Assembly: GCF_034675905.1 (NCBI RefSeq) | Contig: NZ_JAUCCV010000003.1 | Coordinates: 1 to 64,000 of the forward strand | Length of the DNA stretch: 64,000 nt | Direction of reading: 5' to 3' | Source of the DNA: Castellaniella sp034675905 | GTDB lineage: Bacteria; Pseudomonadota; Gammaproteobacteria; Burkholderiales; Burkholderiaceae_B | Shown here: positions 1 to 7,276 of the stretch, one piece after another | Layout of the letters: each line of letters opens with the position of its first letter | Position numbering within the stretch: the first letter of the stretch is position 1 | Notes under the pieces: model-generated | The model's input: the letters and a program-made list of their open reading frames with translations, nothing else | What the model was told of the DNA's origin: nothing | Databases searched by the model: none | Position numbers and translations under genes: made by a program

Positions 1-73
1 CTCCCCGACCAGGGCTCGAACCTGGGACCTGCGGATTAACAGTCCGTCGCTCTACCGACTGAGCTATCGGGGA
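1..73 (-). tRNA. tRNA-Asn (GTT)
   Basis: Read on the minus strand this folds as a tRNA with a 7-bp acceptor stem (TCCCCGA paired with TCGGGGA), discriminator G at position 1, a D arm starting GCTCAGTCGGTAGAGC, anticodon stem-loop CGGACTGTTAATCCG (anticodon GTT) and a T arm with GGTTCGAGCC. The body matches bacterial tRNA-Asn closely. Any encoded CCA tail would lie before the window start and cannot be seen. Confidence 0.96.
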
Positions 74-89
74 ATCGCAAAGAAGCGAA

Positions 90-119
90 ACTATAGCATA
101 ATTTTTCGAGACCGCACAA
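90..119 (-). promoter_or_regulatory. Candidate sigma-70 promoter for tRNA-Asn
   Basis: On the minus strand a TTGTGC hexamer (114-119) is separated by 18 bases from TATAGT (90-95). The predicted start near 83 would lie about ten bases before the tRNA 5' end at 73. Both hexamers are imperfect, and an alternative -10 (TATGCT) overlaps the spacer. Confidence 0.45.
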
Positions 120-137
120 TTGCCGGCCTCTTCGTGC

Positions 138-956
138 TCAGGGAAAGCGCATCAGGATCGGTACGCCGGCCCTGCGCAGGCATCCCGAGGTCACGCTGCC
201 CAGCAAAGCGGCTTCGAGCGCGTCCTGGCGCCGGGTGACCATCGCCAGGATGACGCCGCTGCGATGGGCCACATGATCGACAATCGCCTGCACCGGTTCG
301 CCATGCAGCACATCCCAGTCGACGCTCACGCCGTGCTGCTTGGCGAGTTCAGTGGCCTGGGAATGCACATAGCCGGATTCCAGCATCGGCATTTCCTGGC
401 TGGGTCCCTCGCCCACCTGCGCAGCATTGACGGGCTGAACTGCGCTGACGACTTCCAGTCCGGCATCGGCCCACTGGGCAAACCTGGCGGCATCATGGGC
501 CATGACCTCTGGCAACTGGCTGCCATCCAAAGGCACGACTACGCTGCGCAGCGTTATCTTTTCAGAGGCTGCCGTCCTGCCTCCGGTCGGACGATACACC
601 AGCACCGGCCCCTCGGCGCCGCGCACGACACGCCGGGTCACGCTGCCTAGCATGATCTCCATCAAGCCGGAATGCCCGCGCGAGGTCATCGCCAGCAAAG
701 TGGCTGGCTGACTGGCTGCTTCTTTGAGAATCGCCCGGGCCGCATCACCCGTATCCAGCACACACAGGCCGCGGACGCCATGAGCGGATGCAATCGAATT
801 AATGTAATCCCTGGCATCCGCTTCGTCAGACGCTTTACCGACAATACGCAGCAGCATCAGCTCCGTGCCATGCACGGCCGCCAAGCCAGCCGCATAGGGA
901 ATCACTTCTTCCGAAAACGGTGAACCATCAAGCGGTACCAGAATGCGTTTGTACAT
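138..956 (-). CDS. Universal stress protein, tandem UspA domains
   Basis: A 272-residue protein made of two UspA domains (about residues 1-135 and 145-272), each opening with the family strand signature (YKRILVPLDGS, then SVVVPLDGS). UspA proteins are cytoplasmic stress factors, some of which bind ATP. In the first domain the nucleotide loop GHSGLMEIMLGS keeps the second glycine and the final GS, but the first glycine of the usual G-x2-G-x9-GS motif is Thr. In the second domain the loop (TRRQDALEAALLGS) has lost both glycines, so ATP binding there is doubtful. The start at 956 gives the canonical MYKRILVP and has CTGGAG about eight bases upstream; a longer frame to 989 adds an atypical leader. 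Monocistronic as far as can be seen. Confidence 0.9.
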   Translation of the reverse strand: MYKRILVPLDGSPFSEEVIPYAAGLAAVHGTELMLLRIVGKASDEADARDYINSIASAHGVRGLCVLDTGDAARAILKEAASQPATLLAMTSRGHSGLMEIMLGSVTRRVVRGAEGPVLVYRPTGGRTAASEKITLRSVVVPLDGSQLPEVMAHDAARFAQWADAGLEVVSAVQPVNAAQVGEGPSQEMPMLESGYVHSQATELAKQHGVSVDWDVLHGEPVQAIVDHVAHRSGVILAMVTRRQDALEAALLGSVTSGCLRRAGVPILMRFP

Positions 957-1045
957 AGCGATCACTCCAGAAGGTATTGTCCAGGACACTGCACAGCCTT
1001 GCGAGGCAAGCCCAGTATAGGGTCTCGGGTGCGTTTACCCTAAGC

Positions 1046-1429
1046 CTACCGCCCTCGTACCTGGTCGATCAGCCTGCGATCCCGTTTGGTGGGACGGCCC
1101 GCTGTCAAATCCTGCGCAGGCTCCGGCGCCAGGCGGCGCTGTTCCGCCGCCTGTTCACGGGCCGTGATGCTGACGGGGGTCTCTTGGTACAACAAGGCTG
1201 CCTGGGGCGCAGGGCCACGCACGCCGCTGACCGCCCGGACCTCGACCTCGATGTCCAGCCCGGTCTTGCGCACCCGGATCCGGTCGCCCGCAGTCACCTC
1301 CCGCGCGGGTTTGGCGACGATCTGATCATTGACCTGGATGCGCCCTGCGCCAATTTCATGCGCAGCCAGGCTGCGGGTCTTGTAGAAACGGGCGGCCCAA
1401 AGCCACTTGTCGAGCCGGATCTTGTCCAT
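1046..1429 (-). CDS. hslR: Hsp15-like S4-domain RNA-binding protein
   Basis: A 127-residue basic protein beginning MDKIRLDKWLWAARFYKTRS, the typical opening of an S4 RNA-binding domain of the HslR/Hsp15 family, which binds stalled 50S subunits that carry nascent chain-tRNA and helps recycle them. The S4 fold covers roughly residues 3-60, with a following beta strand segment (GDRIRVRKTGLDIEVEV); the tail is rich in Arg, Gln and Pro. Length agrees with E. coli Hsp15 (133 residues). It stands alone between the usp gene and the RES/Xre pair on the same strand. Function is taken from the family. Confidence 0.88.
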   Translation of the reverse strand: MDKIRLDKWLWAARFYKTRSLAAHEIGAGRIQVNDQIVAKPAREVTAGDRIRVRKTGLDIEVEVRAVSGVRGPAPQAALLYQETPVSITAREQAAEQRRLAPEPAQDLTAGRPTKRDRRLIDQVRGR

Positions 1430-1468
1430 GCGGTTTCCTTGCTGCAGTCAGAGTCACACAATAGGGGA

Positions 1469-2215
1469 TCAGGCGGGCCGGGGCAAGGCGCTCCCCACCA
1501 GGAAGTCATCCAAACGGTAGGTCACCACTGACGAGCCGGCCAGCGGTTTGAAGGCGACCTCCTGCTCGCGCAATTCGCACAGCCATGGCGCCAACGTCAG
1601 GGGCTTGACGCCCGCCAGCGCCTGGTGGGTGAACAGCCCGACACAAGACTGATGCGCGGGATCGCGAGCGGATGCGTATTCAAAAGCCTGGACGCCGGCC
1701 CCGCGCATATCCGCCCCCAACTGCTGGGTTGCGGTGTAGTCGGACGGATGCATCAGAGACGTGCCGTAGCGATCAAACGGCGGCGCCTGCAGCAGCAGGC
1801 CATGATCCGTGCGATAAGCAGCCGTGAACAAGGTATGTTGACTGATCAGCACGTCTTTGGGGGCAGGCCCCGCCATGGACTGGCGAAAAATGAAGCGGTA
1901 ATAGGCGGATTCAGCCAAGGTCGTCTGCTGGCTCAAGCCGCCATACAGCAGCCCCGGTTCGTGCCGCGCCCCGAACCGCGATCCCCAGGGCAAAGGGGGA
2001 TACCGGAAAGGGGACCGCAGCAGATAGTGATAACGGTCGCCGCCAACAGGCCAGACGGGTTTGGACGCCTCTAGCAGGGATTCCAGGACCGCCTGCTCTT
2101 CCAGGGTGTCCACATAACCCAGGGTGGCGATCTGTTCCTGGCTTTCAACCAAGCGATACAAGACGCCCCGGATCGGTTGAATCTGGTGCGGCCCATCGCA
2201 TGCCGCCCAGATCAA
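1469..2215 (-). CDS. RES-domain toxin (MbcT type)
   Basis: A RES-domain protein of about 248 residues. RES toxins consume NAD+ (phosphorolysis or glycohydrolysis), and partner Xre/MbcA antitoxins block the active site. Recognisable RES segments are the N-terminal LYRLVESQE, the core RFGARHEPGLLYGG followed by TTLAESAYYRF, and a C-terminal YEYAS-like segment (AFEYASARD). The most likely start is TTG at 2215, giving MIWAACDGPHQ; it overlaps the antitoxin stop (TTGA), implying translational coupling. The frame stays open to 2338, but that stretch lies inside the antitoxin gene. The product is longer than the roughly 190-residue mycobacterial MbcT. Activity is inferred from family and pairing. 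Confidence 0.87.
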   Translation of the reverse strand: MIWAACDGPHQIQPIRGVLYRLVESQEQIATLGYVDTLEEQAVLESLLEASKPVWPVGGDRYHYLLRSPFRYPPLPWGSRFGARHEPGLLYGGLSQQTTLAESAYYRFIFRQSMAGPAPKDVLISQHTLFTAAYRTDHGLLLQAPPFDRYGTSLMHPSDYTATQQLGADMRGAGVQAFEYASARDPAHQSCVGLFTHQALAGVKPLTLAPWLCELREQEVAFKPLAGSSVVTYRLDDFLVGSALPRPA

Positions 2216-2583
2216 ATCTTGCCCCGCAGTGCATCGACAAAGCGCAGCACCGTCATCAAGCCCTGGATGGTGCGAATCTGTTCGGCGGGCACTCCGCCCG
2301 TGACGGTATTCGGGGACTGCATGAAATGCCGGATCCATACGGCATCCCCGCCCGCCAGGGCGAACAAGGCGCGCGCTATCCGGATCAACAGCAGGGCGAT
2401 TTCCCCCTGTTTGGAGTCAGGGTCCAGAGATTGCGCGGTTTTCATGCGACTGACAGCGGTGCGATGCATGCCCAGCACTGCCGCCAATTGGACCTGGCGC
2501 AAACCCAGCTGATCCCCCGCCCGCAATACGGCCTTGGCCAGAACGGCATCCGGGGCCGGAGAGGTCTTGAGCAGGGCTGTCAT
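2212..2583 (-). CDS. Xre/MbcA/ParS-type antitoxin
   Basis: A 123-residue protein with an N-terminal Xre-like helix-turn-helix (about residues 14-50, QLGLRQVQLAAVLGMHRTAVSRM) and a C-terminal MbcA/ParS/Xre toxin-binding domain (GGDAVWIRHFMQSPNTVTGGVP, about residues 78-100). In this family the antitoxin sits upstream of the RES toxin, as here, binds it directly and autorepresses the operon. Its stop codon overlaps the toxin start. A 27-bp palindrome lies 23 bases upstream of the start codon. The ribosome site is weak (AAAGAT). Confidence 0.88.
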   Translation of the reverse strand: MTALLKTSPAPDAVLAKAVLRAGDQLGLRQVQLAAVLGMHRTAVSRMKTAQSLDPDSKQGEIALLLIRIARALFALAGGDAVWIRHFMQSPNTVTGGVPAEQIRTIQGLMTVLRFVDALRGKI

Positions 2584-2605
2584 GGCGATCTTTAATTGGT
2601 TCTAT

Positions 2606-2632
2606 ATGCACAATTATCTTATAAATGTGCAT
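2606..2632. promoter_or_regulatory. Palindromic operator upstream of the RES/Xre pair
   Basis: A 27-bp imperfect palindrome: the arms ATGCACA (2606-2612) and TGTGCAT (2626-2632) are perfect inverted copies, and inner TTAT/ATAA also matches, giving 11 of 13 arm positions paired. It sits in a markedly AT-rich island directly before the antitoxin, where an autoregulatory operator is expected. Confidence 0.6.
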
Positions 2633-2714
2633 TTATAACAATATCGACAGACACTGAAACTTACTACAAACTGAACGGTCCAATCCTATCCACCCACCCT
2701 CGGAGCCATTGCCC

Positions 2715-2978
2715 ATGAAATGCCCAGTCTGCACGAACACAGACCTCGCCATGTCCTCGCGCCAGAATATCGAAATCGACTACTGCCCCAATTGCCGCGG
2801 GGTCTGGCTGGATCGCGGCGAGCTCGACAAGCTGATCGAGCGCAGCGCCAGCGAATCCGCAGCCACGGCGCGGCCCGCTGCTCAAGCGGGACATCCGCCA
2901 CAGCCTCGCTACGAAGACTCCCGCCGATACGACGGCCACCGCAAGCACAAATCGTTCTGGCACGAAATTTTCGACTGA
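2715..2978 (+). CDS. TFIIB-type zinc-ribbon protein
   Basis: An 87-residue protein with two CPxC knuckles (C3-P-V-C6 and C24-P-N-C27) in the arrangement of the zf-TFIIB domain family, followed by the family motif GVWLDRGELDKLIE and a low-complexity tail rich in Ala, Pro, His and Arg. It should bind one zinc ion; the biological role of these small proteins is unknown. ATG at 2715 follows GGAG at 2702-2705; an in-frame TTG at 2709 is less likely. It runs divergently from the RES/Xre pair. Confidence 0.85.
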   Translation: MKCPVCTNTDLAMSSRQNIEIDYCPNCRGVWLDRGELDKLIERSASESAATARPAAQAGHPPQPRYEDSRRYDGHRKHKSFWHEIFD

Positions 2979-2981
2979 GCA

Positions 2982-3018
2982 GTCCATGATGGGCGGTGTC
3001 AGTCCGCCCATCATGGAC
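2982..3018. repeat. Perfect 15-bp inverted repeat (strong hairpin)
   Basis: GTCCATGATGGGCGG (2982-2996) is followed after a 7-base spacer by its exact reverse complement (3004-3018). It starts four bases after the zinc-ribbon stop codon and ends 28 bases before the next start. No T run follows on either strand, so it is not a classic intrinsic terminator; it could cap the upstream mRNA or serve as a binding site. Confidence 0.85.
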
Positions 3019-3046
3019 CGAGCCGATGCCGGGACGAAGGACTACT

Positions 3047-3622
3047 ATGAATCCATCGAATTCCCGGACAAAGGCGATGTCACCCATCTACACCATCGGC
3101 CATTCCACCCACGACCTGCCGGCCTTTGCGGCTCTGCTGCAAGCGTCGGGGATCGAACGGCTGGTGGACATCCGCACGGTGCCGCGCTCGCGCACCAACC
3201 CGCAGTTCAATCGCGACACCCTGCCCGACTCACTGATTCCCTACGGCATCGATTACGAACATCTGGCCGCGCTGGGCGGACTGCGCGGCAAATCAAAAAC
3301 CACATCGCCTGCGGTGAACGGCTTCTGGGAAAACGACAGTTTTCACCACTACGCCGACTATGCGCTGACAGATGAATTCCGCCAGGGACTGGACACGTTG
3401 ATCAGCCTGGCGCACGCACAGCGCTGCGCCATCATGTGTTCGGAAGCCGTCTGGTGGCGCTGCCACCGTCGCATTGTCAGCGACTATCTGATCGCCCGAG
3501 CAATCCCGGTCTTTCATATCATGGGGCCGGGCCACGTGGACGCCGCCAGCCTGACGCGGGGAGCTGTCGTTCAGGCGGATGCGACTGTCCTATACCCCCT
3601 CGCCGCACAGGCCGCCGGCTGA
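3047..3622 (+). CDS. DUF488 domain protein
   Basis: A DUF488 family protein of about 191 residues. It opens with YTIGHSTHDLPAFAALL, has the family stretch LVDIRTVPRSRTNPQFN, and carries the conserved C-terminal CSEAVWWRCHRRIVSDYL segment with its two Cys and HRR cluster. The family is widespread; its biochemical activity is not firmly established. The start at 3047 has GAAGGA five bases upstream; ATG at 3077 (MSPIYTIGHS) is the alternative and would match homologues that begin at the conserved strand. No operon partner is evident. Confidence 0.82.
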   Translation: MNPSNSRTKAMSPIYTIGHSTHDLPAFAALLQASGIERLVDIRTVPRSRTNPQFNRDTLPDSLIPYGIDYEHLAALGGLRGKSKTTSPAVNGFWENDSFHHYADYALTDEFRQGLDTLISLAHAQRCAIMCSEAVWWRCHRRIVSDYLIARAIPVFHIMGPGHVDAASLTRGAVVQADATVLYPLAAQAAG

Positions 3623-3678
3623 AGGGCCTGCCCACGACCCACCCCGGTGTACAGGCCAGTTCCAGCAACGTTCGGGCA

Positions 3679-3697
3679 TGCCGGCAGCGCCGGCATT
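3679..3697. repeat. Short GC-rich hairpin
   Basis: ATGCCGGC (3679-3686) and GCCGGCAT (3690-3697) are perfect inverted copies around a 3-base loop, 57 bases after the DUF488 stop. No T run follows. It may be a weak transcription barrier or mRNA 3' stabiliser between that gene and the small secreted-protein gene. Confidence 0.5.
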
Positions 3698-3831
3698 CAG
3701 CCGACCGTCAACATGGTAAATCTTCATGTCGGACGCGAACCATTTCCCTACGCCATGATCTGAGCATCAGGTGGATCGATCTGCCCGCCCGGATGCAAAG
3801 GTGCTCCCGGGCACCCTCTGGAGTTCATGTC

Positions 3832-4062
3832 ATGACGACACGTTCCCGCATTGCCTACTTGACGGCCTGCTCCGTGGCCGCTCTCGGCCTCGCTATGGCC
3901 GCGCCGGTTTTTGCTGCCAATACCGCAGCAGGCGCCCCCGCTCAGGCTACGGCCCAGGCGACTGCGAAAACCGCCCCGGCCCATAAAGCCAAAGCACAGC
4001 ACAAGGCCAAGAAAGCTCACTCGTCCGCCAAGAAACACACGATGCCGCAAACCAAATCCTGA
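3832..4062 (+). CDS. Small exported Ala/Lys-rich protein
   Basis: A 76-residue protein with a clear signal peptide (MTTRSRIAYLTACSVAALG... ending PVFA, cleavage after about residue 28). The mature part is low complexity: an Ala/Thr/Gln section, then repeated Lys/His units (HKAKAQHKAKKAHSSAKKH). Composition resembles the enterobacterial acid-shock protein Asr, a periplasmic basic protein, but such sequences converge easily and homology is not shown. ATG at 3832 follows CTGGAG by several bases; an out-of-frame ATG lies at 3827. A strong terminator follows the gene, so it is a single-gene transcript. Confidence 0.68.
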   Translation: MTTRSRIAYLTACSVAALGLAMAAPVFAANTAAGAPAQATAQATAKTAPAHKAKAQHKAKKAHSSAKKHTMPQTKS

Positions 4063-4093
4063 ATCATCACAAGGCCCTGATCAGCCATATTCA

Positions 4094-4122
4094 ACGCCGC
4101 AGCATGTCGCTGCGGCGTTTTT
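4094..4122 (+). terminator. Rho-independent terminator
   Basis: A 10-bp stem (ACGCCGCAGC / GCTGCGGCGT) with a 5-base loop is followed by a run of T ending at 4122. It lies 31 bases after the small exported protein gene and 58 bases before the DUF3422 gene. Confidence 0.9.
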
Positions 4123-4180
4123 CATGCGGTTTTTGGATACACTGAATCTCTTTAGACTTCACCGTTCGGACTGAAGCCGC

Positions 4181-5410
4181 ATGCACCTGCAACGCAATAC
4201 TCTGCACAACGAACTACACGCTCGACCCTCGATGTATTTCGACGCGCCCGCCCAGGTCTTTCACCTGGCTATTCTGGACGAGAGCGATGCTGCGCAGACC
4301 ATTATCCGCACGCTGTGCAACCGCCACGTTGCCCTGGCCGATCCGACCCTGCCCCAGGGCGAATTCCCGGTGGGCGACGCTCATCTGAAATGGGAACGGC
4401 ATACTGAATTTCTGACGCTGACCCTGGTCAGTCCCGGCGCGAGCGCCAGTCCCTGGCCCGCCTTGCCCGCCGTGCTGGCCGAGGTTGCAGAAACCCATAG
4501 CGAACTGATCATCAACGCCGACCAGATCTGTGTGGAGTCGGAAACATCCTGGCGCGGCGACCTGGACGCCTACGGTTTTCACGACCCGGTCGGGTCCGAT
4601 CTGGACGACGGCAAGGCTACGGTCTGGAGCGACCTGCGCCTGAACGGCAACGGCTTGAACCGCATGCTGGTGCTCAACCGTCAATTGGACGGCCGGCGCC
4701 TGGGCCGGATGGTGCGCCGCCTGCTGGAAATCGAAACCTATCGCCTGATGGCGTCCATGACCCTGCCCGTCGCGCGCATGCTGGGCAGCGAACTGCGGCA
4801 ATATGAAATCGAACTGGTGGCGCTGTCGGACGACAACGCCCTGGCCGAAGCCGACGACATCCGGGCGCTGTTGAAACGCATCACGCGGCTATCGGCTCGC
4901 GTGACTCAGACCCGCGCCCGCACCCGCCTGCGCTTCAGCGCCACCGAAGCCTATGCTCAACTGGTCTTCGAGCGCATCGCCGAACTGCATGAAAGCCGCA
5001 CCGGCGACTGCCAGCAACTGGGCACCTTCATCGCCCAGCGCTTTCGTCCGACCGTCCGCTACTGCGAATCGACCGACAAACGCCTGACGCGCATCGGCAG
5101 CGCCGTGGCCCATCTGGGCAATCTGCTGCAGGCTCGGGTCCAGGTCGAAATGGAAGAGCAGAACAGCAAGATCCTGCAAAGCCTGAGCACCCGCGCCGAT
5201 ACCCAGATCAAGATCCAGAGGGCAGTCGAGGGCCTGTCCATCATCGCCATCAGCTACTATCTGTTCAGCCTGTTCAAACTGCTGTATCAGGGCATCCTGA
5301 CACTGGGTTTCGACTGGTCGCCGCATTCCGCCCTGCTGACCAGCATGCCGGTAGCAGCCATTATCATCGGCGCCATCGCCTACCGCATCCGCAACGCCCG
5401 GCGGCACTGA
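4181..5410 (+). CDS. DUF3422 family membrane-anchored protein
   Basis: A 409-residue protein of the DUF3422 family, recognised by its N-terminal RNTLHNELHARPSMYFDAPAQ and the later WSDLRLNGNGLNRMLVLN region. The body is predicted soluble with long helical, coiled-coil-prone stretches (about residues 215-345). Two hydrophobic segments at the C terminus (about 345-370 and 378-400) would anchor it in the inner membrane. The family is common in proteobacteria and has no assigned function. The AI-2E-type transporter starts 22 bases downstream on the same strand, so the two are probably co-transcribed. Confidence 0.85.
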   Translation: MHLQRNTLHNELHARPSMYFDAPAQVFHLAILDESDAAQTIIRTLCNRHVALADPTLPQGEFPVGDAHLKWERHTEFLTLTLVSPGASASPWPALPAVLAEVAETHSELIINADQICVESETSWRGDLDAYGFHDPVGSDLDDGKATVWSDLRLNGNGLNRMLVLNRQLDGRRLGRMVRRLLEIETYRLMASMTLPVARMLGSELRQYEIELVALSDDNALAEADDIRALLKRITRLSARVTQTRARTRLRFSATEAYAQLVFERIAELHESRTGDCQQLGTFIAQRFRPTVRYCESTDKRLTRIGSAVAHLGNLLQARVQVEMEEQNSKILQSLSTRADTQIKIQRAVEGLSIIAISYYLFSLFKLLYQGILTLGFDWSPHSALLTSMPVAAIIIGAIAYRIRNARRH

Positions 5411-5432
5411 CCCAACCGTCACACCGACATCC

Positions 5433-6548
5433 ATGCATACCAACACGCTTCATTTCCGCAGCTTTCTGCTGCTGCTGACCGCCGTCTCGATCGCGTTCAT
5501 CAGCATTCTGATACCGTTTTACGCGGCTATTTTCTGGGGCGGCGTGCTGGCGGTGATCTTCAGCCCCCTGCACCGCTGGCTGCTGCGCCTGCTGGGCGGC
5601 GAACGCCCCGGCCTGGCGTCCTTTCTGACCGTGCTGTGTATTACCTTGATGGTGATTCTGCCCCTGCTGTTCATCGCGGGCGCCCTGGCCAACGAGGTCG
5701 CGGGCCTATACACCCGCATCAATACCGGGCAGCTGAACCTGGGCCAATACTACGAGCAGATCGTGGCCGCCTTGCCGCCCTCGGTGCACGGCTGGCTGAA
5801 TTCCTTAGGGGTGGGTGATCTGCTCAGCATCCGCGAAAAGCTGTCGGCCGGCGCCTTGCAAGCCAGTCAGTTCCTGGCCAAGCAGGCTGTCAACATCGGC
5901 CAGAACACCTTTCAGTTCGTGGTCGGACTGGGCGTGATGCTGTATCTGCTGTTCTTTCTGCTGCGAGACAGCACATCACTGGTGCCGTCTCTCATGCAGC
6001 TGATCCCGCTGCAGGACGACCACCGTCACAAGCTCTTCCAGAAATTCGCCACCGTCGTCCGGGCTACCGTCAAAGGCAATATCGTGATCGCCGCCACCCA
6101 GGGCTTGCTGGGCGGCCTGATGTTCACCTTTCTGGGCATCCAGGGCGCCTTGTTCTGGGGTGTGTTGATGGCCTTTCTGTCGCTGCTGCCCGCCGTGGGC
6201 GCATCGCTGATCTGGGTGCCGGTAGCCATCTATTTCCTGGTGACCGGCGCCTGGTGGCAAGGCATTACGCTGACTGTATTCGGCATCATGGTGATCGGCC
6301 TGATCGACAACCTGCTGCGCCCTATTCTAGTGGGCAAGGACACCAAACTGCCCGATTACGTGGTCCTGATTTCCACCCTGGGCGGCCTGTCGGTATTCGG
6401 CCTGAACGGCTTTGTCATCGGCCCGCTGTTTGCGGCCCTGTTCATGGCTTGCTGGGGCTTGTTTCCCGATGCCGTGGCCGCGATCCAGAACAGCCGCCCG
6501 CAGGATGATGCAGCTGCTTCAGGCCGCAGCGCGCCGGATCAGGACTAG
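5433..6548 (+). CDS. AI-2E/PerM family transporter
   Basis: A 371-residue polytopic membrane protein with about eight hydrophobic segments and the family's C-terminal motifs (GLIDNLLRPILVGKDTKLPDYVVLISTLGGLSVFG, split by short loops). Members include TqsA, proposed to export autoinducer-2, and PerM-like proteins; most have unknown substrates. The central soluble region (about residues 85-165) is typical. It follows the DUF3422 gene by 22 bases. The C-terminal tail is polar and unremarkable. The family call is secure; the substrate is not known. Confidence 0.9.
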   Translation: MHTNTLHFRSFLLLLTAVSIAFISILIPFYAAIFWGGVLAVIFSPLHRWLLRLLGGERPGLASFLTVLCITLMVILPLLFIAGALANEVAGLYTRINTGQLNLGQYYEQIVAALPPSVHGWLNSLGVGDLLSIREKLSAGALQASQFLAKQAVNIGQNTFQFVVGLGVMLYLLFFLLRDSTSLVPSLMQLIPLQDDHRHKLFQKFATVVRATVKGNIVIAATQGLLGGLMFTFLGIQGALFWGVLMAFLSLLPAVGASLIWVPVAIYFLVTGAWWQGITLTVFGIMVIGLIDNLLRPILVGKDTKLPDYVVLISTLGGLSVFGLNGFVIGPLFAALFMACWGLFPDAVAAIQNSRPQDDAAASGRSAPDQD

Positions 6549-6583
6549 GCCTAGGACTAGGCCCGCCTGATCCAGGCACGCCA

Positions 6584-6952
6584 TCAGGACAGGATGATCG
6601 TGATATTGACGATCAGCGCCGCCGCCCAGATCAGCGAGCGTACCGTCCCGCGCCCCAGCATATAGGCCAGGACAAACAGCACCCGCAGCGCGATCCAGAC
6701 GCCCATCAGGCCGACCAGCCGGTTCGCCGGCACATTGGCGTACAAGGCATACAACACGGCGGCGTAAAAAAACGGCAGGCCCTCGAACAGATTGGCCTGA
6801 GCGGCATTGGCTCGCGCCCGCCAGCCCTGCTGCGCCGCCAGCCACGGCCTGGGGTCGTTGTTGTCGAAGCGCCGTCCCCCCGCCTTAGCCGCAATGGCGG
6901 CAACATAGGGCAGCGCGGCCGCCGCAATCATCAGACCCGGAATCATGCTCAT
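6584..6952 (-). CDS. MAPEG family membrane protein
   Basis: A 122-residue protein with four hydrophobic helices and the MAPEG hallmark region RRFDNNDPRPWLAAQQGWRARANAAQANLFEGLPFFYAAVL around residues 27-67, containing the conserved Arg, Asn and Glu residues of the family. Eukaryotic members act on glutathione and lipid substrates; bacterial small MAPEG proteins are mostly uncharacterised. It converges with the transporter gene and diverges from tRNA-Thr. No partner gene is adjacent. Confidence 0.85.
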   Translation of the reverse strand: MSMIPGLMIAAAALPYVAAIAAKAGGRRFDNNDPRPWLAAQQGWRARANAAQANLFEGLPFFYAAVLYALYANVPANRLVGLMGVWIALRVLFVLAYMLGRGTVRSLIWAAALIVNITIILS

Positions 6953-6984
6953 GAAAGCCCCTCAGTAGTTGAAAAAATTCCATG

Positions 6985-6990
6985 TATAAT
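6985..6990 (+). promoter_or_regulatory. Consensus -10 box for tRNA-Thr
   Basis: A perfect TATAAT hexamer lies about 60 bases before the tRNA. The -35 is poor: TTGAAA at 6969-6974 is only 10 bases away, and the hexamer at the right spacing (TCAGTA) matches weakly. Transcription would start near 6997. Confidence 0.5.
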
Positions 6991-7049
6991 AGCTGGCTTT
7001 GGTGGGGTTTAACCCTGCCAGACGATGGCGATTCACCATAACCGCCATG

Positions 7050-7125
7050 GCCGGCTTAGCTCAGTTGGTAGAGCAGCTCATTCGTAATGAGAAGGTCGGG
7101 GGTTCGACTCCTCTAGCCGGCACCA
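7050..7125 (+). tRNA. tRNA-Thr (CGT)
   Basis: A 76-base tRNA with encoded CCA: acceptor GCCGGCT paired with AGCCGGC, D arm GCTCAGTTGGTAGAGC, anticodon loop TTCGTAA (anticodon CGT) and T loop TTCGACT. The layout closely parallels E. coli tRNA-Thr(CGT), including the unpaired first position of the anticodon stem. The T stem contains G-T wobble pairs. Confidence 0.96.
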
Positions 7126-7141
7126 TAAGATCATCTCAATC

Positions 7142-7174
7142 AAGCCCCATGCGATTCATCGCCGGGGCTTTTTT
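7142..7174 (+). terminator. Rho-independent terminator after tRNA-Thr
   Basis: AAGCCCC (7142-7148) pairs with GGGGCTT (7164-7170) around a 15-base loop and runs into six T residues. It starts 17 bases after the tRNA. Confidence 0.85.
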
Positions 7175-7276
7175 GATGCCTGCCCGCCTCTCCGGGCCAA
7201 GACACCCCTTATTCATCCGCCATTCATCTGGCGCCGCGTATCATGTCACCGTCTTGTCGCCACGCAAGGACGGATC

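Noticed and set aside
6541..6562. Direct repeat AGGACTAGGC after the AI-2E transporter gene
   Set aside because: Two short copies just past the stop codon, probably a chance duplication, with no hairpin or conserved context.
6969..6990. TTGAAA and TATAAT as a complete sigma-70 promoter for tRNA-Thr
   Set aside because: The spacer is only 10 bases, too short; only the -10 box was kept.
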